Shown: positions 46,326 through 56,033 of the stretch, one piece after another
How positions within the stretch are numbered: the stretch's first letter is position 1
How the letters are laid out: every line of letters starts with the position of its first letter
Notes under the pieces: model-generated
What the model saw: only the letters and a program-made list of their open reading frames with translations
The model's database searches: none
What the model was told of the DNA's origin: nothing
Made by a program: the position numbers and the translations under genes
Origin: an uncultured Granulosicoccaceae bacterium
Lineage (GTDB): Bacteria > Pseudomonadota > Gammaproteobacteria > Granulosicoccales > Granulosicoccaceae
Direction of reading: 5' to 3'
Length of the DNA stretch: 61,307 bases
Assembly (NCBI GenBank): GCA_937951345.1
Contig: CALFCF010000022.1
Location: 1-61,307 of the forward strand

Positions 46326-48126
46326 TCGCTTGCTCGAATTGCAGCGCTACCGCGCTACGTGCCTTCTCGGCCTGCCCGAGCCATTCCTTTTCTATCGCAA
46401 ACAGGTTTTTGTTATCAAGATTTTGTGGAACCTGTTTTACAGGAATTTCCAGATGATTTTTGTAAAGTACTTTCACTTGTTCTAACTGCTTTTCTTTCAA
46501 TTGTGATTTGACGGTGTCCATGTATTTACCGATTGCGCTCTCGGTTAAAAGCGTAGTGACGGATAGAACGGCAGGCGCAATCAATAAATCACTGGCGGCC
46601 AATCCGCCTGATTTTACGGCAAGTACAATCGCAGCCGCATCAGTTGTGACGCGAGCTGCGCGTAAACCCGCGAGAACTTTGGGTTGCTTCTGAAGCTGAC
46701 GATACAAAGAACGCGCTGCCGCCTCGATTTCCGGTTCGAACTGCGTCTGATAGGTGTCGACTTCGTTAGCAAAGCTCTGTTGAATGCCCGAGTGCTGTTG
46801 CTGTAATTGCTGACTGATGGCTTGCCACAGAATAGTTTCGTCAGATGTGCTTTTTTCGATAGCTGTATTTTGTGCACGTGAAACGAACAATGATGAGTTG
46901 TTCAGGAGCACTTGTTGCTCAGCGTGAGCCGGGTTGCTTTGTCCAGCACCAGCTTGTTGCCCCCCCACACCTGCCATACTCAAAACCTGTCGGGCGGGCC
47001 AGGTCACAAGTTTTCTTACTGATCCCAATGGCTTTGCAAGGCCCGGTAATTCAAGAAGTGTCAGAAGCTCGGCGATAGCACGATTGAACGTATCGTATTT
47101 TTGTGGATGATTCAGGTAGTTGGATTGATACTCATCGATTGCATTGTCTGTGAGTTCAGCGACTGTCTGTTCCCAGGCTAACTGTGCTTGGTTTTCCTGT
47201 CTTACCGGTGTCACCCAACTGTCCCAGTTTTCATCGAAGAGTTGTTGCAGACCGTCACGCTGATTTTGACGCGTTTCGTAAATCGATGATTTTTCGACCG
47301 CATCCCACAGGGATTGAAGTGCAGCATCAGGAACAACGTTCTCAGGGGCGGCATCGCGTCCGGCGTATGGGATATCGATAACAGGTGGGCAGGACGAGCC
47401 GAATGATTCGCTCAGGCGATGATCAAGCGCATCGAGCACAGTTGTCCGGGCACTCTCGTCAAGCTTATTTACGACGAAAATTGATGGCTTGTTGAGTGCG
47501 CGCAGCAAATCAACCATGTTCCAGACCGAGCGATCCGCGTATTTATCTTTGCTGACAACGTAGATTATTACATCTGCCAGGGCGGCTACCTTTAATACAG
47601 CTTCGGAGTAATTTTTAGCTGAAATGGAATCAAAATCTGGGGAGTCCCATACTGCGATTTTGTTTCTAAAGGGTGTCTCAAGTTCAGGGGCAACTGACAG
47701 AGTGTATTGTTTCAGTTCGTCATGTTGTAATTCATCTGTGTTAACCCGTTTGTACGGATCGAATACTTTTGCTGCTGCGTTACTGGTATCGGTGTCTTCG
47801 TTGTCCGAATTTAACAGTATGCCTTGAGCGTGTACGGTATATCCGGCAAGTGCGCTGACGCCAGCTAACCTGGATTGGCTGATAGCGTTGACCAGTGTGC
47901 TTTTACCCGCCTGGGTTGGACCAAGTACAACAAGCTGCAAAGCGTGTTCGCGGTCAGTGGCGTTTGCCTGAAGTTTTTTCCCCTGGGCAATGGCCAACTT
48001 TAGTGAGCTGATGCGCTTCTTGAATTTGGCAGCCTGCTCTGGATCACTGGCTATTTGTGGGTCAGACTGTCGGTATCCTGCGTCCAGTGTGGCCAGGAAA
48101 AGACTTATGTCGAATGGTTTGTCCAC
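46318..48126 (-). CDS. Dynamin-like membrane GTPase B
   Basis: A 602-residue GTPase with P-loop GPTQAGKST (69-77), a switch segment LAGYTVHAQG, G3 DSPDF with D161, and a canonical G4 NKLD (220-223). It shares the xDxPDFDS G3 form with GTPase A, suggesting common origin. Helical middle and C-terminal regions contain a hydrophobic stretch (about 530-560, AAIVLAVKSG and LLIAPAVLSVTTLL) that may insert in the membrane. It lies 12 bases downstream of ubiA and overlaps GTPase A, so the order is ubiA-B-A in one transcript. Function unknown. Confidence 0.75.
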   Translation of the reverse strand: MDKPFDISLFLATLDAGYRQSDPQIASDPEQAAKFKKRISSLKLAIAQGKKLQANATDREHALQLVVLGPTQAGKSTLVNAISQSRLAGVSALAGYTVHAQGILLNSDNEDTDTSNAAAKVFDPYKRVNTDELQHDELKQYTLSVAPELETPFRNKIAVWDSPDFDSISAKNYSEAVLKVAALADVIIYVVSKDKYADRSVWNMVDLLRALNKPSIFVVNKLDESARTTVLDALDHRLSESFGSSCPPVIDIPYAGRDAAPENVVPDAALQSLWDAVEKSSIYETRQNQRDGLQQLFDENWDSWVTPVRQENQAQLAWEQTVAELTDNAIDEYQSNYLNHPQKYDTFNRAIAELLTLLELPGLAKPLGSVRKLVTWPARQVLSMAGVGGQQAGAGQSNPAHAEQQVLLNNSSLFVSRAQNTAIEKSTSDETILWQAISQQLQQQHSGIQQSFANEVDTYQTQFEPEIEAAARSLYRQLQKQPKVLAGLRAARVTTDAAAIVLAVKSGGLAASDLLIAPAVLSVTTLLTESAIGKYMDTVKSQLKEKQLEQVKVLYKNHLEIPVKQVPQNLDNKNLFAIEKEWLGQAEKARSAVALQFEQANV

Positions 48127-48138
48127 GACGTGTATTGC

Positions 48139-49071
48139 CTAACCGGAAAACAAAGGTGATGGATTGATGCTCATGAAATGCCCTGTCATAAAGTCTGCGA
48201 CGATAGCTATAAAAACAATCATGCCCAGATAATGGTTGTTTAAAAAAGCGCGTATGCAGGCAGCGGGCTGACGGCCTTTGATTAAATGAATTTGATAGAT
48301 TATCAGTACAGCGGCGACCAGCAGGCTGGCGAAGTACAGCAAGCCTAGCCCAAGCAAGTATCCGCAGATTGCGAGAATTGTCAGCACACTAAACAGCAAC
48401 ACTGCCACGATCGCCACATCTGCTTTGCCAAACAGAATAGCGGTTGATTTTATGCCAATCTTTAAGTCGTCTTCCCGGTCAGCCATCGCGTACTCGGTAT
48501 CGTAGGCAACTGCCCATATCACTGATGCTAAAAACACTAACCACGCGTCAGCTCGTATTGTTCCTGTCTGCGCAGCGTAAGCCATAGGAATGGCCCAGGA
48601 GAAAGCAATGCCCAGCACAACCTGCGGGAAATGCGTATAACGCTTGGCGAACGGATATATCGATGCAAGAAACAAGGCAACAAAAGACAACATTATGGTC
48701 AATCGATTGGTGAGCAGGACCAGTACGAACGCGAGTGCCATCAGCGCTGCAGCGCATAACAGTGCAGTAGCGGGGGAAATTTCACCGGTTGCCAGTGGTC
48801 GGTTTTTTGTACGAGCTACATGAGCATCGAAATCTCGATCAGCGTAGTCGTTTATGGCACACCCGGCAGAACGGGTCAGTACAGTACCAAGTACAAATAT
48901 CACCAGCACTTTTAAGGATGGAAAACCGCCGGCTGCAAACCATAGCCCCCACAACATTGGCCACATAAGTAACCAGATGCCGATCGGTCGATCCAGCCGT
49001 GTGAGTGCTAGAAAAGCTTTTAGGCCGGGGCGTTGTGGCAGCTGCCTTTTCGATTCAATATTTCCGGTCAT
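48139..49071 (-). CDS. ubiA: 4-hydroxybenzoate polyprenyltransferase
   Basis: Membrane prenyltransferase that attaches the polyprenyl chain to 4-hydroxybenzoate in ubiquinone synthesis. The 310-residue protein has eight or nine helices and both Asp-rich motifs: the first NDYADRDFDAHVARTKNRPL and the second YDTEYAMADREDDLKIGIKS. Full length. The usual partner ubiC is not adjacent; instead two GTPase genes follow closely on the same strand. Confidence 0.96.
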   Translation of the reverse strand: MTGNIESKRQLPQRPGLKAFLALTRLDRPIGIWLLMWPMLWGLWFAAGGFPSLKVLVIFVLGTVLTRSAGCAINDYADRDFDAHVARTKNRPLATGEISPATALLCAAALMALAFVLVLLTNRLTIMLSFVALFLASIYPFAKRYTHFPQVVLGIAFSWAIPMAYAAQTGTIRADAWLVFLASVIWAVAYDTEYAMADREDDLKIGIKSTAILFGKADVAIVAVLLFSVLTILAICGYLLGLGLLYFASLLVAAVLIIYQIHLIKGRQPAACIRAFLNNHYLGMIVFIAIVADFMTGHFMSINPSPLFSG

Positions 49072-49665
49072 ACACTGTTTGGTGCATTGCAGTCAGCCAG
49101 GGTTGTCGGGGCTGAATCTGGTTACATGGTATCACCTGGAGGCATTCGTTGATGAAAGCCATGACAGCACCCGTAGCATTGCTATCAGGTTTGAAGCCAT
49201 CTCATAATCGATCGGGGACGCCGAGTCCTGCATGCAGATCCTTCGTTGTGTGCCGTTCTGCGCTACTCATTTACTGCGTGTAAACTGCGCTGCTCGAGCA
49301 CCACACGTCTTGCCTGAACGAGCAATCTCAATTTTAAGATGGCTTCTAATTGTTAGATGGTGTTGAACTCGCTAACATCAAGAGCGCGATAGTCTGACGC
49401 TTCGTTCGTCGGGGGATTATAATGAGGCCGGGCTGTAAACTTGTAGCACTGATCCATCTCAGGGCCAAGCGACTTGATGCTGGCATAGTTGTGTACCTAT
49501 AAGTGGTGTTGACCGCGGTTCGCGTGGCTTCAAGCTGTCTGCTTTGTCGCACTCTTTCATAATGAATCTGTATTATTTTATTGGCTTGATTTCTTTTTTG
49601 ATCGAATTTTCATTTCATTGGCAGGTAATTTGTAAAATGATGGTTTTATTGCAGGTGGTTTTACG
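49072..49665. other. 594-base gap without a supported gene
   Basis: Separates divergent ubiA and gorA, so it should hold both promoters. The gorA-proximal part (49555-49660) is A+T-rich. Open frames of up to about 68 codons lack family features and ribosome-binding sites. No terminator or known repeat was seen. Confidence 0.5.
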
Positions 49666-51027
49666 ATGAGCAAAGTTAGTACTGATCACTACGATTTGAT
49701 AGCAATCGGCGCTGGCAGTGGTGGCATTGCGACATTGAATCGTGCGGCATCATACGGTGCGCGCTGTGCAATTATTGAAACTGACTCCAAGCTTGGTGGT
49801 ACCTGCGTCAACCGCGGTTGTGTACCCAAGAAAGTCATGTGGTATGGGGCCGCGATGTCGCATGCGCTTGATGATGCGTCGGGCTATGGCTTTGACATAG
49901 AGCGTAAGGGGTTCGACTGGAACAGGCTGGTCACAAGCCGTGAGGAATATATCCGACGCATCAATAAATCCTATGAAAATACGCTGGCAAAAGCACCGGT
50001 AGACGTTTATCACGGACATGGCAGATTGATCGATGCAAATACGGTAGCAGTGAGCGATACCCGTTTAACAGCTGACCGTATCCTGCTTGCAACTGGCGGC
50101 ACGCCAACTTTTCCGGATGTGCCGGGTGCCGAACTGGGTATATCATCGGACGGCTTTTTTGAGTTGCAGTCGCGTCCTGAACGCGTTGCGGTGGTTGGGG
50201 CTGGTTATATCGCGGTGGAGCTTGCCGGGATGCTGGCAGCACTGGGTTCAGCGACAACGCTTGTGTTGCGCAAAGACAAGGTGCTTCGTACTTTCGACAG
50301 CATGCTTTCAGATCGACTGGAGGCGGAAATGCGTGGAGCGGGTGTTTCATTTGTTACCGGATTTCAGCTCGAATCAGTTTCCCGTACTGCAGATGGTATT
50401 GTCATGCATGACAAGGACGGAGGCTCAACTGATCCCGTAGATTGTCTGATCTGGGCAATCGGCAGACATCCGCTGACTGATGATATTGGTTTGACAGAAG
50501 CTGGCGTCAAGACCGACGCAAAAGGCTATGTGCCAGTCGATGAATTTCAGAAAACCAATGTCGATTCAATTTTTGCGGTAGGCGATATTACGGGTGCAGC
50601 ACAACTGACGCCGGTTGCGATTGCGGCTGGACGCCGGCTGGCAGATCGAATTTATAACAATATGCCCGATCGCAAGCTGAATGCCTCACTGATACCTACA
50701 GTTGTCTTCAGTCATCCACCGATTGGTACTGTCGGATTGACTGAGCAGGAGGCGCGAGATCAGTATGGTGATGCAGTTAAAGTTTACAGCGCAGAATTTA
50801 CACCCATGTATGCTGTCTTTGCCGCACATCAACAAAAGACAGCGCTTAAGTTGATAGTGCAGGGGGAGGACGAGACGATAGTCGGCTGTCACATCATCGG
50901 ACTGGGCGCTGATGAAATGTTGCAGGGTTTCGCTGTCGCCATCAGCATGGGGGCGACCAAACGGGATTTTGATGACACCATAGCGATACATCCGACAAGT
51001 TCGGAAGAACTTGTAACGTTGCGATAG
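49666..51027 (+). CDS. gorA: Glutathione-disulfide reductase
   Basis: FAD/NADPH-dependent reductase keeping glutathione reduced. The 453-residue protein has an FAD motif [19 protein letters not shown], the redox disulfide [13 protein letters not shown] (CVNxGC as in GorA rather than Lpd), the NADPH-binding [17 protein letters not shown], the YAVGDITG-type motif ([17 protein letters not shown]) and the C-terminal [15 protein letters not shown]. It fits with the glyoxalase genes at 41-42 kb in a glutathione-based metabolism. Confidence 0.96.
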   Translation: MSKVSTDHYDLIAIGAGSGGIATLNRAASYGARCAIIETDSKLGGTCVNRGCVPKKVMWYGAAMSHALDDASGYGFDIERKGFDWNRLVTSREEYIRRINKSYENTLAKAPVDVYHGHGRLIDANTVAVSDTRLTADRILLATGGTPTFPDVPGAELGISSDGFFELQSRPERVAVVGAGYIAVELAGMLAALGSATTLVLRKDKVLRTFDSMLSDRLEAEMRGAGVSFVTGFQLESVSRTADGIVMHDKDGGSTDPVDCLIWAIGRHPLTDDIGLTEAGVKTDAKGYVPVDEFQKTNVDSIFAVGDITGAAQLTPVAIAAGRRLADRIYNNMPDRKLNASLIPTVVFSHPPIGTVGLTEQEARDQYGDAVKVYSAEFTPMYAVFAAHQQKTALKLIVQGEDETIVGCHIIGLGADEMLQGFAVAISMGATKRDFDDTIAIHPTSSEELVTLR

Positions 51028-51122
51028 TTTGATGCGCGTGTTTACGTGTTTGTTATTCGCTGACTATTGATTAAGGGTTGTGTCGGTTAAGGGTTGTACC
51101 GTGTTGGTGTCGTGTAATTTAA

Positions 51123-51250
51123 GCCGGAACCCGTTTGATCTGCGAGTGTCTGTGATGCCGACATTCTAACTTTTGCAATCTAACGTTGAAATCAACGTGA
51201 AGCAACACTGACAACGTGACACTGCACTGCAAAAACTGACGGGTTCCGGC
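51123..51250. repeat. 128-bp structured intergenic region between gorA and dodecin
   Basis: Perfect 12-bp inverted repeats, GCCGGAACCCGT at 51123-51134 and ACGGGTTCCGGC at 51239-51250, bound a region that contains a second perfect hairpin ACGTTG-AAAT-CAACGT at 51183-51198. It separates two convergent genes. It could be a transcript end structure or a small mobile repeat; no T run follows the arms and no second copy was seen in the window. Confidence 0.55.
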
Positions 51251-51277
51251 GGGTATATTTGACAGAGTTAATCTGTC

Positions 51278-51481
51278 TTAGTCTTTCAATACAAACGAGA
51301 CTTTCATGGTTACGCGGTATTCGGTGACTTTTCCGTTTTCGACCGTGACCTTCTGGTCTTTAACCCAGGCGCCTTTGACGTTTTTCAGTGTTTTGTCGGC
51401 ACGTGAAATGCCTTGGCTTACTGCATCATCGAAACCCTTGGTTGATGATGATGTGATTTCTGTTACTTTTGCTACTGACAT
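51278..51481 (-). CDS. Dodecin
   Basis: A 67-residue flavin-binding protein that assembles into hollow dodecamers storing or buffering FMN/riboflavin. The sequence matches the family along its whole length: VAKVTEITSSSTKGFDDAVSQG, then the flavin-stacking Trp in KGAWVKDQKVTVENGKV, and YRVTMKVSFVL at the end. Single gene, convergent with gorA. Confidence 0.95.
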   Translation of the reverse strand: MSVAKVTEITSSSTKGFDDAVSQGISRADKTLKNVKGAWVKDQKVTVENGKVTEYRVTMKVSFVLKD

Positions 51482-51825
51482 AAATACAGTCCTATTTAAA
51501 AATGTAAAGTTCAGGTAGTTTGGTTTACAGGTTTAAATCAAGTTCCAGCTCGGGGTTGTCTGAGCTACTATTTTTCAAACCCTCCGTGCAATGTAAAAAA
51601 ATGGATTACATAAACCTTGCACGGACCGGACAAGCTTATCAGAGTACGGATGCTTGTCCCAAGGACAGGGCTTTTCTAGCCGGTTTTCAACCAATGGCTT
51701 GTGTTGCCGCCTGTGTCGCAAGCAAAAATCAATGATAAATGGTGCAGATGAACCTGTATCGTAATAGATAGCCTTTGCCATAAAGAATGGCTTTCATAAC
51801 AAGTTAATATTCAACAAACTGAATT
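51482..51825. other. 344-base gap without a gene
   Basis: Separates the divergent dodecin and patB-like genes. A+T-rich stretches near 51485-51500 and 51790-51820 could carry the two promoters. The single plus-strand frame of 71 codons (51520-51735) has no recognisable features. Confidence 0.5.
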
Positions 51826-52968
51826 ATGACGATTGATTTCGATAAAGTTTGGGAGCGGCGTAATACATCCAGTATCAAGTGGGATAAATACGCAAAGGAT
51901 GTCATCCCGTTGTGGGTCGCAGATATGGATTTCGCCGTAGCGCCTGCAATTACTGATGCGCTGGCTGAACGAATCAAGCATCCTGTTTTCGGATATACGG
52001 CTGCCTCTGATCATCTCCATGATCTGCTAATTAAGCACCTGAGAGATCTCTACAGTTGGGAGGTTGAGAAAGAATGGATAGTCTGGTGCCCCGGTGTGGT
52101 TGCTGCACTCGCTGCCTGCGTCAGAGCGTACGCAACCCAAGGTTCCGGTATTCTTACAAACCCGCCGATCTATCACCACTTCTTCCAGGTACACAATCCG
52201 GATGCACATCGTTTAATTCGGACACCTCTTATCAGGCAGGGACGACGCTGGACTTACGATCAGGCGTTAATTCGCAAAAGTGTAGATACCGATACGTCGA
52301 TGTTCATGCTTTGTTCTCCACATAACCCGACCGGCACGCTGTTTGACGCAACTGAGCTGAAGGAAATTTGTGCGACGGCCAGTGACAATGGTGCAATCGT
52401 CGTTTCGGATGAAATTCACTGTGGTCTGGTGCTGTCCGAGGATAGACAGCATGTACCCATGGCACTCGCGGCACCTGAATATTCGGATTCTATTGTCACT
52501 TTGATGTCTGCGAGCAAGACGTTTAATCTCGCGGGGTTGAACTGTTCTTATGCGATTATTAGTAACCCTGATTTACGACAGAAATACATTGATGCCAGTG
52601 CGGAAGTCATTCCGTTTATCGGAACACTTGCCTATACGGCAACTGAAGCAGCTTTTGAACACGCCGAGCCGTGGCGCCAGGGATTGTTACAATATCTTCG
52701 TGATAACTATGCGTACTTGCAAGATGAATTCAGCGCGATTGACGGTATGGAACTTCAGGATCTGGACGCAACCTATCTTGCCTGGATTGACGCATCAGCG
52801 TTAGGGCTAAATGATACTGCCGGCTTTTTCGAGCAGCATGGTGTAGGTTTTTCCGCAGGAGAGCAGTTTGAGCAAGCTCATCATCTGCGACTTAACTTTG
52901 CTTGTCCGCGGTCAACGTTGGAGCAGGCATTACAGCGAATCAAATCTGCTGTAGCGACGCTTGATTAA
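51826..52968 (+). CDS. patB: PatB/MalY-type cystathionine beta-lyase (C-S lyase)
   Basis: A 380-residue PLP enzyme of the fold-type I aminotransferase family. Motifs: PLWVADMDFAVAPAI near the start, typical of MalY/PatB proteins, FGYTAASD, the LCSPHNPTGTLF motif, VSDEIHCGLVL with the Asp that holds the PLP ring, and the Schiff-base lysine in SASKTFNLAGLNCSY. Such enzymes split C-S bonds of cystathionine or cysteine conjugates. The natural substrate here is not evident; no methionine or sulfur genes adjoin. Confidence 0.92.
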   Translation: MTIDFDKVWERRNTSSIKWDKYAKDVIPLWVADMDFAVAPAITDALAERIKHPVFGYTAASDHLHDLLIKHLRDLYSWEVEKEWIVWCPGVVAALAACVRAYATQGSGILTNPPIYHHFFQVHNPDAHRLIRTPLIRQGRRWTYDQALIRKSVDTDTSMFMLCSPHNPTGTLFDATELKEICATASDNGAIVVSDEIHCGLVLSEDRQHVPMALAAPEYSDSIVTLMSASKTFNLAGLNCSYAIISNPDLRQKYIDASAEVIPFIGTLAYTATEAAFEHAEPWRQGLLQYLRDNYAYLQDEFSAIDGMELQDLDATYLAWIDASALGLNDTAGFFEQHGVGFSAGEQFEQAHHLRLNFACPRSTLEQALQRIKSAVATLD

Positions 52969-53112
52969 CCGTTAACTGTAATTTGCAGCTATCGGGATTC
53001 AGTTGTCGGTGTGCGTTTAAAAGGTGAGTCTAAGAAGTCGGCGTTTGCAAACAACCCTAATAGAAAAATTCCTTCTACAAATTGCTGTTGGCAGGTAGGT
53101 TCCCTAATCTGG

Positions 53113-53799
53113 TCAAGCTCGCCAGCCGGGAATCAGTAAAGTTCCTTGTTTAAGTGCAAGAAGAAAGTTAAGTGTAATTCTTGCGCTCGCACCCCATAGC
53201 ACTTCACCGTCATACTCGTCGAAATACACGACTTGTCGACGTCGCGACACGTCCCGGGTAGTGCCGGATTGTTTTGTATCTTGTTGCCGGTCACGCAGCG
53301 TGTAGTGAGAATCATCAAGCAGCCAGTCCAGAGGAATAGTAAATGCACGTGCGACTTCACTGGTTTGAAGTTTCATCGTACAAGGCCACGCCAGCAATCC
53401 GACAATCGGTGTTACGCGAAAATAGGAGACCGTTTCATAGGCGGGTAGAGTGCCGACAACGGTAATATTATCCCTGCTGATGCCGATTTCTTCTCGAGTC
53501 TCCCGCAGCGCTGTATCGATCGCATCCTGATCACCTCCCTCGCTCGCGCCACCGGGGAAAGCCACCTGGCCGCTATGTCTGTCGTGTAGATTTTTACTGC
53601 GTCGGATATACAGGACATGCCAGTCGTCGTTCTGCTTCAACAGAGGTATAAGCACCGACGCTTCGCGTAGTTGCCGAGATCCGGATGCCGATTCAGGAAG
53701 ATCCGATGTGTAGAAAACTTCACTATGTGCCGTTCGAATGGAGTCTTCGACTGACCGGGGCATCAATGTACCAAGTTGCTTGATCAATACGTCTCCCAA
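53113..53799 (-). CDS. nudL: NUDIX CoA pyrophosphatase
   Basis: Hydrolyses CoA and related compounds to limit damaged or excess CoA. The 228-residue protein has the NudL-type N-terminal segment SVLIPLLKQNDDWHVLYIRR, the RHSGQVAFPGG motif specific to this subgroup, and the Nudix box ending TALRETREEIGI. Full length for the family. Divergent from the GGDEF-like gene. Confidence 0.9.
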   Translation of the reverse strand: MGDVLIKQLGTLMPRSVEDSIRTAHSEVFYTSDLPESASGSRQLREASVLIPLLKQNDDWHVLYIRRSKNLHDRHSGQVAFPGGASEGGDQDAIDTALRETREEIGISRDNITVVGTLPAYETVSYFRVTPIVGLLAWPCTMKLQTSEVARAFTIPLDWLLDDSHYTLRDRQQDTKQSGTTRDVSRRRQVVYFDEYDGEVLWGASARITLNFLLALKQGTLLIPGWRA

Positions 53800-53901
53800 C
53801 CTTGAACGTGTCCACAGTGTAACCTAAACAGATGCAATGTTGTCCTGTCAGATTGTTGGCTGGTTGGCCGATAACTATCTGAACGTGGACTCTTTCGTGC
53901 G

Positions 53902-55272
53902 ATGTCGACCAATCAACGTCAAAACCCTGCCGAACCCTTAGAGGTCCGATCAGAGCTGCAGCAGCCAGCTGATGCCTTGCGGATGAAGTCCGGGCGGCTC
54001 AATGCCATGGAGCGATATTCGGCGACACCTGTTCGCTGCCATTTGATTGCCGATAGCTATCCTGCATTAAACCCTGAATTTTCTTCTCTGATTTCTGCAG
54101 CCGGTAGCATCGATGTGTTCGATGCGAAGGTGCTCGATTCTTCTGCAACAACTATCCTCGTATTACCTGTTGGCGAAAATGATCTGAATCCCAGTGAAAA
54201 TTCGGCAAACCGCGTACTTGAAAAATACAATCGCGCTAGACAAGCGACAGCCTCGTTACAGGTGCCTCTGGTGCTGGTTTGTGATAATCCAACGAGTTTG
54301 CGAAGAATGGGCTATCCGGCAAACACCCTGGCTGCTATTACCAATAGCCCTGATGGTGCTTGTCGTTTGCGTCGCATTATCAATCAGTTTGGTCAGCGCA
54401 GGCATCAGCGAATATGGATTGTTGGCGACGATGGCGCATCTTTGTCTGGTCTTTTTAGCTGTCATGGGTTTGATACGCGACAGATAGATTGTGTTACTGA
54501 GATCGAGAGTGTTGATGTCGGAGTCACCTCGCGCAACTCTGCTGAACATATTCTATTGCTTAGTTGTGGACCGAAATGTTATTCGGATTATGAGAATTTC
54601 CCGCCTCATTTTGTTTCTGCTCTGCAAAGTAACGATTTGCTGTCGATGAACGTGGTACTTGACGAAACAAGTGCTGACATGAAGCCGGCATGGGAAGAAC
54701 GGGGGGCCGCTACGATGATGTTGTCTGACGTCGATCAGCAAGCTTTGATCGATCAGACATCCAGAAAGTTATATCTGCAGCATCAAATAGCTATTTTGCA
54801 TCACGATGCCGTTCGTAATTCCGTCACTGGCATTTACAACCGAACGTATCTGGACGATTGCGGAAGACGTTTGCATAGCATGGCAAGCAGAGGCAGTCTT
54901 TTTTTCGCAGTCGCAGTGATACAGTTTCGTTCTAATGAAGCCGGACAAATTGATTTTGACGGTAACGTATTAAGTCGAGTCAGTTCGTATATAAGCCAAC
55001 ATCTGCGTGAGCATGATGTGGTTGCCCAGCGATTTCCCGGCGAATTAGTCTTTCTTATTACCAACTCCACACCACCAGCGCTGCATTCGTTTTTACAGCG
55101 ATTGTCTGATCATTTGCATGAAGCTTTATCGGAGACGTTGCAGCTTGATGTTGATCTTGCTATAGGTGCTACGGCTGAAAATGGCGTGTCGTTTGATGCG
55201 ATGTTGCATCGGGCAACCATGGCCGCGCTGCAATGCAAAATACCGGGTTCCCGTATACTTTTAACTCTTTGA
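53902..55272 (+). CDS. Degenerate GGDEF-domain protein with receiver-like N terminus
   Basis: A 456-residue soluble protein. Residues 40-290 resemble one or two response-regulator-type Rossmann folds (VRCHLIADSYPALNPEF; RIWIVGDDGASLSGLF) without a clear phosphoacceptor Asp set. The C-terminal third is a GGDEF domain: DAVRNSVTGIYNRTYLDD, then the signature degenerated to FPGELVFLI. An REHD motif resembling the I-site precedes it, offset by one residue. Diguanylate cyclase activity is unlikely; it may bind c-di-GMP or GTP, or be a scaffold. Single gene. Confidence 0.75.
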   Translation: MSTNQRQNPAEPLEVRSELQQPADALRMKSGRLNAMERYSATPVRCHLIADSYPALNPEFSSLISAAGSIDVFDAKVLDSSATTILVLPVGENDLNPSENSANRVLEKYNRARQATASLQVPLVLVCDNPTSLRRMGYPANTLAAITNSPDGACRLRRIINQFGQRRHQRIWIVGDDGASLSGLFSCHGFDTRQIDCVTEIESVDVGVTSRNSAEHILLLSCGPKCYSDYENFPPHFVSALQSNDLLSMNVVLDETSADMKPAWEERGAATMMLSDVDQQALIDQTSRKLYLQHQIAILHHDAVRNSVTGIYNRTYLDDCGRRLHSMASRGSLFFAVAVIQFRSNEAGQIDFDGNVLSRVSSYISQHLREHDVVAQRFPGELVFLITNSTPPALHSFLQRLSDHLHEALSETLQLDVDLAIGATAENGVSFDAMLHRATMAALQCKIPGSRILLTL

Positions 55273-55295
55273 TCGCACCCGGGTTTGATCAGTAT

Positions 55296-56033
55296 TCATT
55301 GCTTCGTGCGCTTTTTGACCACTTTTTTAAGCGGATTGAGGTTTATTTCGTTGATGACGCTGTTATCTGGTGCTGAGAGTAGCTGCAGTACGCACGCAGC
55401 AACAGTCTCCGGATCAATCGCATGCGATGCTTCTTCCCCGGGCTGAAAAGACAGGTTTTCAAAAAAAGTGGTGCGAGTCATGCCGGGATTGATAATCCCG
55501 ACGTGGCAGTTGGAAGCGCTGCATTCGTATTGTAACGATTGCGCAAAACCTCTGAGGCCGGCTTTGCTGGCACTATAAACGGCGCCGTATCTGCCGCCCG
55601 CCAGTGCGTTTTCTGACCCTATAAAAACTATATCGCTGCGCTCGCGTGATTTAAGGGCGGGTAACAGATAACGGCAGAGCAGCACATTAGATAGTAGATT
55701 GACCCCAATCAGTTGCTGAATCTGGTCAGATGAAAATTCCTCGAGTGACCCGAATCTGCCCTGGCCCGCACAGCAAATCAGAGCATCGATGGCGTGCGTT
55801 GCCACTATCTCTTTTATACGAGGCTCTATACTGGACAAGTCTTCTAGATCCAGCGAATACATCGTTAGCTCGGGTGAATCTTCGCTATTGGAAAGCTGTC
55901 GTTGTGTATTCAAACTGCCTGAACGGCTTAGGCCCACCACTTGATGCCCATGGTTGGTCAGTTCATAACAAATAGCGGCACCGATACCGCGACTGGCGCC
56001 GGTCACGAGGATTGTTCGCTGCTTATCCTGCAT
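55296..56033 (-). CDS. Short-chain dehydrogenase/reductase
   Basis: A 245-residue classical SDR. NAD(P) motif TGASRGIG at 11-18, CAGQGRFG in place of NAG at about 88-95, catalytic S140, Y153 and K157 (YSASK), and NPGMTRT after the active site. The substrate cannot be inferred. Its start overlaps the stop of the SPL-like gene by 11 bases, so it is the third gene of a tight operon: nucleosidase, radical SAM enzyme, SDR. Confidence 0.88.
   Translation of the reverse strand: MQDKQRTILVTGASRGIGAAICYELTNHGHQVVGLSRSGSLNTQRQLSNSEDSPELTMYSLDLEDLSSIEPRIKEIVATHAIDALICCAGQGRFGSLEEFSSDQIQQLIGVNLLSNVLLCRYLLPALKSRERSDIVFIGSENALAGGRYGAVYSASKAGLRGFAQSLQYECSASNCHVGIINPGMTRTTFFENLSFQPGEEASHAIDPETVAACVLQLLSAPDNSVINEINLNPLKKVVKKRTKQ

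Noticed and set aside
49346-49552. 68-codon minus-strand frame in the ubiA-gorA gap
   Set aside because: No recognisable protein features; likely a chance frame in a promoter region.
51520-51735. 71-codon plus-strand frame between dodecin and the C-S lyase
   Set aside because: No conserved pattern, no ribosome-binding site, and it ends well before the next gene.
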